Positions 7,413 to 12,210 of a stretch of 13,019 nucleotides of DNA are shown here, one piece after another. How positions within the stretch are numbered: the first letter of the stretch is position 1; each line of letters starts with the position of its first letter. This DNA is from Bacteroidota bacterium (GTDB lineage: Bacteria > Bacteroidota > Bacteroidia > Flavobacteriales > Weeksellaceae): positions 1-13,019 of the forward strand of contig JAEZDQ010000186.1 of the NCBI GenBank assembly GCA_023433225.1. Direction: 5' to 3'. A program made the translations under genes and the position numbers. The notes below the pieces were generated by a model that saw only the letters and a list, made by a program, of their open reading frames with translations, was not told the DNA's origin and made no database searches.

Positions 7413-8246
7413 ATGAGCAAAATCGATTGGAAAACCATCAAAACATACGAAGACATCACCTTCAAAAAAGCGGACGGCGTCGCACGCATCGCATTCAACC
7501 GTCCCGAAGTCCGCAATGCATTCCGTCCCAAAACCGTTTTTGAACTCCTGGACGCCTTCCAAATCGCAGAAGAAGACCGCAGCATCGGCGTGATTCTGCT
7601 TACCGGCGAAGGCCCTTCGCCCAAAGACGGCGGCTGGGCATTTTGTTCCGGCGGAGACCAGCGCGTAAGAGGGAAATTCGGTTATGAAGGAGCCGACAAA
7701 GTAGGACGGCTCAATATCCTCGAAGTCCAACGCCTCATCCGCTTTTCCACCAAAGTCGTCATCGCCGTGGTCAACGGCTGGGCGGTCGGCGGCGGCCATT
7801 CATTGCATGTGGTTTGCGACCTGACCATCGCTTCAGAGGAACACGCCATTTTCAAACAAACCGATGCCGATGTCGCCAGTTTCGACGGCGGATTCGGCTC
7901 CGCTTACCTCGCGCGACAGGTAGGCCAGAAGCGCGCCCGCGAAATTTTCTTCCTCGGCCTCAACTATTCCGCCCGGGAAGCCTACGAAATGGGCATGGCC
8001 AACGCCGTGGTGCCCCATGCAGAACTCGAACAATTCGCATTTGACTGGGGACAGGAAATCCTCACAAAATCGCCGACCGCCATCAAAATGCTCAAATTCG
8101 GATTCAACCTCATAGATGACGGACTCGTCGGCCAACAGATTTTTGCAGGCGAAACCACCCGACTCGCCTACGGAACCGACGAAGCCGAAGAAGGCCGAAA
8201 CGCATTCCTCGAAAAAAGAAAACGCGATTTTGACAGGTTTAGGTAG
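7413..8246 (+). CDS. menB: 1,4-dihydroxy-2-naphthoyl-CoA synthase (MenB)
   Basis: MenB closes the second ring of the naphthoquinone head group by converting o-succinylbenzoyl-CoA to 1,4-dihydroxy-2-naphthoyl-CoA in menaquinone synthesis. The 277-residue protein belongs to the crotonase superfamily. Visible family blocks are IAFNRPEVRNAFRPKTV (26-42), the oxyanion-hole/CoA region CSGGDQR (78-84) with VNGWAVGGGHSLH (120-132), and QTDADVASFDGGFGSAYLAR (149-168). Asp158 and Tyr253 match the catalytic Asp and Tyr of the family. Asp151 stands where the Mycobacterium tuberculosis enzyme has Asp185 and where E. coli has a bicarbonate-binding Gly, which places this protein in the bicarbonate-independent type II group. 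The ATG at 7413 is used; the ATG nine bases earlier hits a stop at once. The upstream TATTTTTA (7390-7397) is a one-mismatch -7 box. The codons are rich in C and G at the third position, more so than in thyA. Confidence 0.96.
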   Translation: MSKIDWKTIKTYEDITFKKADGVARIAFNRPEVRNAFRPKTVFELLDAFQIAEEDRSIGVILLTGEGPSPKDGGWAFCSGGDQRVRGKFGYEGADKVGRLNILEVQRLIRFSTKVVIAVVNGWAVGGGHSLHVVCDLTIASEEHAIFKQTDADVASFDGGFGSAYLARQVGQKRAREIFFLGLNYSAREAYEMGMANAVVPHAELEQFAFDWGQEILTKSPTAIKMLKFGFNLIDDGLVGQQIFAGETTRLAYGTDEAEEGRNAFLEKRKRDFDRFR

Positions 8247-8287
8247 AACCATCACGAACCGTAGAATTCTACAAAACATTTAAAAGG

Positions 8288-8433
8288 TGCTTCGACAAGC
8301 TCAGCATGACGAACGTTTTATATCTACCCTATGTCACCCCTGATCCTGTCGAAGGACCATCACCCTGATCCCGATAGTTATCGGGATGTCGAAGGGCAGT
8401 ATCCTGAACTTACGTCATGCTGAGCTTGTCGAA
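8288..8433. repeat. Left palindromic repeat cluster
   Basis: The cluster begins with a copy reading TTCGACAAGCTCAGCATGAC at 8291-8310 and ends with its reverse complement; the exact inverted repeat is 21 bp (8291-8311 and 8413-8433). Between them are a second degenerate copy, ending in CCTGTCGAAGG near 8347-8356, and a tight hairpin made of ATCCCGATA (8368-8376) and TATCGGGAT (8379-8387). That hairpin is itself enclosed by CCCT (8363-8366) and AGGG (8393-8396). Copies of the CTGAGCTTGTCGAA type are, from memory, frequent between genes in Bacteroidota genomes. There is no T run after the hairpins, so they are not typical terminators. Confidence 0.85.
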
Positions 8434-8450
8434 CCACGAACTACGAAGGG
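8430..8450. repeat. Three 7-bp tandem units at the edge of the left cluster
   Basis: The units are CGAACCA, CGAACTA and CGAAGGG in succession. The last bases of the palindrome copy supply the first unit, and the last unit looks like the normal outer arm of such a palindrome. The middle two therefore look like a 14-bp expansion inside the repeat. It carries the stop codon of the GIY-YIG gene. Confidence 0.6.
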
Positions 8451-8755
8451 TCTTCTGGCTTCCCGAATTCCGTGTAATTTTTACTGAGTTTTGGTAAATC
8501 TTCCCATCTTTCCTCTATGAGGGCTTGCTTTTTCCTTCGGCTCCATCCTTTGATTTTTTTCTCAAACAACATAGCTTGGTTAAAGTCTTGAAAAATTTGA
8601 TAGAATACGAGTTTAAACGGCCTTTCGTCGAATGTATAACAATCGGGGAATTTACCTGTTTCATGTTCAAGCAATCTTTGTCCTATGTTCGAAGTCATAC
8701 CTGTGTAGTAACTATCGTCGTTACATTGCAATATGTAAACACAAAATTCTTTCAT
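8441..8755 (-). CDS. Small single-domain GIY-YIG endonuclease
   Basis: A 104-residue protein made of one GIY-YIG nuclease domain (the UvrC N-terminal/Slx1-like fold). The first motif strand is VYI at 6-8 and the second YTG at 17-19, in CVYILQCNDDSYYTGMTSN. The conserved Arg is Arg27 in QRLLEH, and the metal-binding Glu is most likely Glu65 in LFEKKIKGWSRRKKQALI, a segment typical of this subfamily in Bacteroidota. There is no added DNA-binding domain. The gene lies between two palindrome clusters: its start is 33 bases from the right cluster and its stop is seven bases from the left one. The last residues (PEDPS) are coded by repeat-derived sequence. The protein is usually annotated as a UvrC-like or GIY-YIG family protein of unknown role. 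A part in handling the repeats is suggested by position only. Confidence 0.88.
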   Translation of the reverse strand: MKEFCVYILQCNDDSYYTGMTSNIGQRLLEHETGKFPDCYTFDERPFKLVFYQIFQDFNQAMLFEKKIKGWSRRKKQALIEERWEDLPKLSKNYTEFGKPEDPS

Positions 8756-8787
8756 AATTATAAATGTAAGAAAAATTGTCCTTCGTG

Positions 8788-8912
8788 CCCCTCGACTGCT
8801 CCTCGATAAGCTCAGGGTGACGCAGGGTAGATATAAAAACGTTCGTCACCCTGAGCTTGTCGAAGGGCCGTTACCCTGATCCCTTCCCGATAGTTATGGG
8901 GATGTCGAAGCA
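8788..8912. repeat. Right palindromic repeat cluster
   Basis: A copy at 8803-8822 (TCGATAAGCTCAGGGTGACG) pairs with 8844-8863 (CGTCACCCTGAGCTTGTCGA) with one mismatch in 20, around a 21-base spacer containing AGGGTAGATATAAAAACGT. The left cluster carries almost the same spacer in inverted orientation (8313-8330), so a block of about 63 bp is inverted across the GIY-YIG gene. A second element at 8873-8910 resembles the 8362-8393 hairpin of the left cluster in direct orientation, with a 6-base difference in length and a C to G change that weakens its inner stem. Confidence 0.85.
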
Positions 8913-8930
8913 CAAGTACAACCCTTTCAT

Positions 8931-9057
8931 TTAGGTTGTTTTGAGATATTTTTGGGTTGTAAACCTAAAAAATTAGGTTCTGGACCTAAAACTTTAGGTT
9001 ATCAGACGTATAATTTTAGGTAAAAGACCTTAAAAATTAGGGTTTGGAATCTGATCT
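8931..9057. repeat. Degenerate tandem array, 21-bp period, six units
   Basis: TTAGG, or TTGGG in the second unit, starts at 8931, 8952, 8973, 8994, 9016 and 9037, giving spacings of 21, 21, 21, 22 and 21. Several units also carry the complement ACCTAA, so neighbouring units form palindromes such as AACCTAA (8962-8968) with TTAGGTT (8973-8979), and ACCTAAA (8984-8990) with TTTAGGT (8993-8999). There is no ORF here. The array lies between the GIY-YIG island and the promoter of the transporter gene. The remaining bases to 9150 show only a possible relic TTCGATAAGC (9093-9102) of the neighbouring repeat family. Confidence 0.65.
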
Positions 9058-9151
9058 TCTCGTAAAGAGCTGCTTTAATTCGTCATCCTTGGTTCGATAA
9101 GCGGGATACAATGTTTTTAATATTTTAAATCTGAAATGGTTGCTGGATGAT

Positions 9152-9185
9152 TTGGTATAGAAGAATAAAAAACCCACTATATTTG
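9152..9185 (+). promoter_or_regulatory. Bacteroidota-type promoter for the MFS gene
   Basis: TATATTTG at 9178-9185 matches the -7 consensus TAnnTTTG exactly. A TTG at 9152-9154 lies 23 bp upstream, at the upper limit of the spacing reported for Flavobacterium promoters. Transcription would start about 15 bases before the ATG at 9207. Confidence 0.55.
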
Positions 9186-9206
9186 CAACCTAACTGATGA
9201 GCGATA

Positions 9207-10457
9207 ATGGACGAAACCCCGCAAATTCCCTCCGTCTGGAAGAACAAAGAATTTATCGCTTTTATATTCCTGCGGTTTTCCCTCATTTTTGCACTTTTCA
9301 TCCAAAGCACCTCCGTCGCATTCGAAATCTTCCGACTCACCCAAAAAGAAATTTACCTTGGCCTCATCGGCCTTTTTGAATTCGCGCCCATACTATTCAC
9401 CGCCATTTACGCCGGGCAACTGGTGGACAAGCTCGACAAAAGGAAGGTCATCGTCTGGTGCATCGGCGCATTTATGGCCGCCTCCTTCATACTGATGCTC
9501 GCCAATTTTCCCGCCATCCGTGAAAAGCTGGGCATCAGCCTTTACCTTGCGGTTTGCTATTTTGCCTTTTTCATCCTCGGGCTGACCCGTGCCTTCAGCG
9601 GCCCTTCCGTATTTTCCCTATTGGCATTGGTCGTTCGCAAAGAAAATTACCATAAGGCCATTCCACTCAGTTCCTCCGCTTTCATGATCGGTTCCGTCTT
9701 AGGCCCCTTGGCCGGCGGAATCATCCTGGCCGGATTCGGCATCGAAGCCGCCCTGATTACCGCATTTGTCTTGATGTGCGTCTCCATGGCCATGATCCTT
9801 CGGATTTCCCCCAAACCCGTTCTTTCAGAAGGCCTCGGCACAGGAGAATCTTCCCTGCAACGCATCCGGGAGGGATTCAAATTCATATTGGCCACTCCTA
9901 TTATATTGGCCGTCCTCACCCTCGATATGTTTGCCGTATTCTTTGGCGGAGCCGAATCCCTATTGCCCGCAGTGGTCGAAAAAGTCCTGAATGCCGGTTC
10001 CATCGAATTTGGTTGGCTCCGTTCCGCACACGGGATAGGTTCTTTGGTTATGATGTTTTTCCTGTCCTCATTACCCTTGTTAAAAAGCAGGGTCGGCCCC
10101 AAACTCCTGTACAGCGTAGCTTTGTTTGGCGTTTGCATTATCATTTTCGGGCTATCCAAAAACCTTTATTTATCCTTTTTTGTATTGATGTTAGGCGGAG
10201 CATTCGATGCCGTGTCCATGATCATCCGCCAAAGTATTTTACAATACAAAACCCCCGAACACCTCAAAGGCCGCGTTTCATCGGTCAACAGTATCTTCGT
10301 GAGCAGTTCCAATGAATTGGGTGCATTCGAAAGCGGCGTCGCGGCAAGCCTCATCGGTTTGGTCCCGGCCATTTTATTCGGCGGGACCATGACCATCATT
10401 TCCGTCATTGTAATTGCCATATCAATCAAAGCCATTCGCCGGGTGAAATTGGAGTAG
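9207..10457 (+). CDS. MFS transporter of the enterobactin-exporter (EntS, MFS_3) type
   Basis: An inner-membrane secondary transporter of 416 residues, the normal length for a 12-helix major facilitator protein. Hydrophobic helices run through the whole protein, starting at about residue 17 (FIAFIFLRFSLIFALFIQ). The loop between helices 2 and 3 has the MFS motif A variant GQLVDKLDKRKVI (70-82). The C-terminal half contains TPEHLKGRVSSVNSIFVSSS and then NELGAFESG, a block strongly characteristic of the EntS/MFS_3 group of drug and siderophore exporters. The substrate cannot be told. The gene lies between menB and menA on the same strand, with its own promoter and 62 bases from menA, so it may be read into menA. 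There is no siderophore gene in view. The ATG at 9207 is the first in frame and sits right after the promoter. Confidence 0.9.
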   Translation: MDETPQIPSVWKNKEFIAFIFLRFSLIFALFIQSTSVAFEIFRLTQKEIYLGLIGLFEFAPILFTAIYAGQLVDKLDKRKVIVWCIGAFMAASFILMLANFPAIREKLGISLYLAVCYFAFFILGLTRAFSGPSVFSLLALVVRKENYHKAIPLSSSAFMIGSVLGPLAGGIILAGFGIEAALITAFVLMCVSMAMILRISPKPVLSEGLGTGESSLQRIREGFKFILATPIILAVLTLDMFAVFFGGAESLLPAVVEKVLNAGSIEFGWLRSAHGIGSLVMMFFLSSLPLLKSRVGPKLLYSVALFGVCIIIFGLSKNLYLSFFVLMLGGAFDAVSMIIRQSILQYKTPEHLKGRVSSVNSIFVSSSNELGAFESGVAASLIGLVPAILFGGTMTIISVIVIAISIKAIRRVKLE

Positions 10458-10482
10458 GCAACCCTCCATTCTCGTTCCCGGA

Positions 10483-10515
10483 TTGTTTTCCGATTAAATA
10501 AATCCGCTAAATTTG
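10483..10515 (+). promoter_or_regulatory. Bacteroidota-type promoter placed directly at the menA start
   Basis: TAAATTTG (10508-10515) is an exact -7 box, with TTG at 10483-10485 as the -33 box and a 22-bp spacer. The menA ATG begins only four bases after the -7 box, so the transcript would be leaderless or nearly so. Confidence 0.55.
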
Positions 10516-10519
10516 CTTT

Positions 10520-11416
10520 ATGAAAAAATGGATTGGAGCCGCAAGGCTCAGGACGCTCCCCCTCTCCATCAGCGGAATCATCTTAGGTTCACTGATTGCC
10601 GTTTCCCAGGGCCACGGCAACTGGCTGGTGTTTGCATTGGCTTTCCTCACGACTTTATTCCTGCAGGTTTTGTCCAATTATGCAAACGATTACGGCGACG
10701 GCATCAAAGGAACGGATGCAGAACGCATCGGCGAAAAGCGCGCGGTGGCTTCCGGCGAGATTTCGGCCGGACAAATGAAAAATGCGGTCATCCTCTTTAG
10801 TATATTGTCGGTCGTGGCGGCCATCGCTTTGATTTTGGTTTCATTCGGCACAGAAAACCTCAGATGGGTTTTGTTCTTCCTCTTCCTGACGGTTGCCTGC
10901 CTTTGGGCAGCTATCCGCTACACCGTCGGTAAAAACGCTTACGGTTATGCCGGATTTGGCGACGTCTTCGTATTCTTGTTTTTTGGCATCGTATCGGTTT
11001 GGGGCAGTTATACCCTGTACCAACATGAAAGCTTTGAGCCAAGCATCCTGATTCCTGCCGCAGCCATCGGATTTCTGAGTACCGCCGTTTTGAACCTCAA
11101 TAATATGCGCGACATCGAAACCGACCGCAAAGCCGGAAAATGGACTTTGCCCCTGCGCATGGGTTTCAAACAAGCCAAAATCTACCAGACCGCACTCCTG
11201 CTCTTTCCTTTCGGGTTGACTGCGGTTTACTTGGTGTTAATTGGCAAAACCGAGATATACCATTTCAGCTACCTCCTCTTAGCCATCCCTGCCCTACTCA
11301 TATTGAAATCAATGTTTCGGGTAAAACAACCCGTCTTGTTGGATAAAGAATTAAAGAAAGTCGCTTTGCTGACCTTGGTTTTTTCCTTAATTTTAGGGAT
11401 TAGTTTAAATTTTTAA
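10520..11416 (+). CDS. menA: 1,4-dihydroxy-2-naphthoate polyprenyltransferase (MenA)
   Basis: An integral-membrane enzyme of the UbiA superfamily that joins the polyprenyl chain to 1,4-dihydroxy-2-naphthoate with loss of CO2, giving demethylmenaquinone. It has 298 residues, the usual length, with about nine hydrophobic helices. The first Asp-rich prenyl-diphosphate motif is NDYGDGIKGTD at 56-66, whose GIKGTD ending is typical of MenA rather than UbiA. The second Asp-rich region is NNMRDIETDRKAGK at 194-207. The GFGDVFVFLFFG stretch (145-156) is also a MenA hallmark. The start at 10520 (MKKWIGAARLRTLPLS) is the normal MenA N-terminus. The next gene begins 11 bases after the stop, so the two share a transcript. 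MenB, two steps earlier in the pathway, is about 2.3 kb upstream, with the palindrome island and the transporter between. Confidence 0.95.
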   Translation: MKKWIGAARLRTLPLSISGIILGSLIAVSQGHGNWLVFALAFLTTLFLQVLSNYANDYGDGIKGTDAERIGEKRAVASGEISAGQMKNAVILFSILSVVAAIALILVSFGTENLRWVLFFLFLTVACLWAAIRYTVGKNAYGYAGFGDVFVFLFFGIVSVWGSYTLYQHESFEPSILIPAAAIGFLSTAVLNLNNMRDIETDRKAGKWTLPLRMGFKQAKIYQTALLLFPFGLTAVYLVLIGKTEIYHFSYLLLAIPALLILKSMFRVKQPVLLDKELKKVALLTLVFSLILGISLNF

Positions 11417-11426
11417 TTCAAATAAA

Positions 11427-12107
11427 ATGAAAATAACTTACTACGGCCACGCTTCATTGGGAATTGAAACGAACGGAAAACACTTCATCGTAGACCCATT
11501 CATCACCGCCAACCCACTGGCCAAACACATAGACATCGACAGCTTGAAAGCCGATTATATTTTACTGACCCATGCGCACCAAGACCATGTGCTGGATGTG
11601 GAGGCCATTGCCGCACGTACCGGAGCCACCGTCATCTGCAATGCGGAAATGTCTTATTACTACGAAAAAAAAGGATTGAAGGTTGTGGGCATGAACACCG
11701 GCGGAAAGATGGAATTGGACGGAATCAAAATCAAATCGACCATCGCCTTTCATTCCAGTTCTTTTGCAGACGGAACCTATGGCGGAAACCCAAACGGCTA
11801 CATCTTGGAATCGGATGACAAACGGATATACATTGCCGGCGATACAGCCTTGACCCGGGAAATGAAACTCATCCCGAAAACATTAGGCGATTTGGATTTA
11901 GCCATCTTTCCGATTGGCGATTATTTCACGATGGGAATCGAAGATGCCTGCACAGCCGCGGACTTTGTAAAGTGCGACAAGGTTTTGGGCTACCATTACG
12001 ACACCTTCCCACCCATCAAAATTGACGCTTTAGAAGCGAAAAGTTATTTTTCGGTTCGGGAAAAAGAATTGATTCTATTGGCCATCGGCGAAGACATGGT
12101 GGTTTAA
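11427..12107 (+). CDS. Metallo-beta-lactamase-fold hydrolase (UPF0173/UlaG-like)
   Basis: A 226-residue cytoplasmic protein of the metal-dependent hydrolase family often annotated as UPF0173. The metal-binding motif HAHQDH is at 49-54, with further expected ligands His109, Asp139 in AGDT and His190 in LGYHYDTFPP; all are in place for a two-metal site. The N-terminus MKITYYGHASLGIE, with the VDPF (22-25) turn, is typical. No signal peptide or extra domain is present. It follows menA with a 10-base gap and must be co-transcribed. Its substrate is unknown. Because the MBL fold also includes thioester hydrolases (glyoxalase II), and the pathway needs a DHNA-CoA thioesterase between MenB and MenA, that step is a possible role, but this is inference from position only. 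Confidence 0.9.
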   Translation: MKITYYGHASLGIETNGKHFIVDPFITANPLAKHIDIDSLKADYILLTHAHQDHVLDVEAIAARTGATVICNAEMSYYYEKKGLKVVGMNTGGKMELDGIKIKSTIAFHSSSFADGTYGGNPNGYILESDDKRIYIAGDTALTREMKLIPKTLGDLDLAIFPIGDYFTMGIEDACTAADFVKCDKVLGYHYDTFPPIKIDALEAKSYFSVREKELILLAIGEDMVV

Positions 12108-12177
12108 TCTTACCTCCCCTGATGTGAATATCTCAATTAGGTAAATCTTATATTTTATCCGAAATTTGCCCTTCAAC

Positions 12178-12185
12178 TACCTTTG
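12178..12185 (+). promoter_or_regulatory. -7 box (TACCTTTG) upstream of thyA
   Basis: TACCTTTG fits TAnnTTTG exactly and lies 25 bases before the thyA ATG. No TTG is found at 17-23 bp upstream; the nearest TTTG (12165-12168) is too close. thyA could also be read from the menA transcript across the 103-base gap, in which I see no terminator. A purine-rich stretch AAGAAAGAAG lies just before the start codon. Confidence 0.35.
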
Positions 12186-12210
12186 AATTTTAATCAAGAA
12201 AGAAGAAATT

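Larger units (their letters stand above)
8287..8913. mobile_element. Candidate GIY-YIG/palindrome island bounded by an 11-bp terminal inverted repeat
   Basis: A 627-bp unit made of a left palindrome cluster (8288-8433), a minus-strand GIY-YIG gene (8441-8755) and a right palindrome cluster (8788-8912). Its outermost bases are an exact inverted repeat: GTGCTTCGACA at 8287-8297 and TGTCGAAGCAC at 8903-8913. The triplet AAG stands just outside both ends (8284-8286 and 8914-8916), which may be a short target duplication or chance. It lies between menB and the transporter gene, in a region otherwise occupied by menaquinone genes. The arrangement recalls REP sequences flanking their REP-associated tyrosine transposases, with a different nuclease fold. 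That it is mobile is inference. Confidence 0.45.

Noticed and set aside
8261..8272. Perfect 12-bp palindrome GTAGAATTCTAC after menB
   Set aside because: Too short a stem and no T tract, so no support as a terminator; could be an operator but nothing else points to it.
7833..8279. Minus-strand open frame of 148 codons across menB
   Set aside because: It lies wholly or mostly antisense to a clear MenB, has no recognisable domain, and is explained by the C/G-rich third positions of menB.
8525..8809. Plus-strand open frame opposite the GIY-YIG gene
   Set aside because: The minus-strand frame has the GIY-YIG motifs; the plus-strand product has no recognisable features and ends in repeat DNA.
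8288..8912. CRISPR array
   Set aside because: The repeats are palindromes in both orientations with irregular spacing and a gene between them; there are no regular unique spacers and no cas gene.
12113..12119. CCTCCCC upstream of thyA as a second copy of the palindrome found inside thyA
   Set aside because: Only one arm is present and the matching GGGGAGG is missing, so a chance match is likely.
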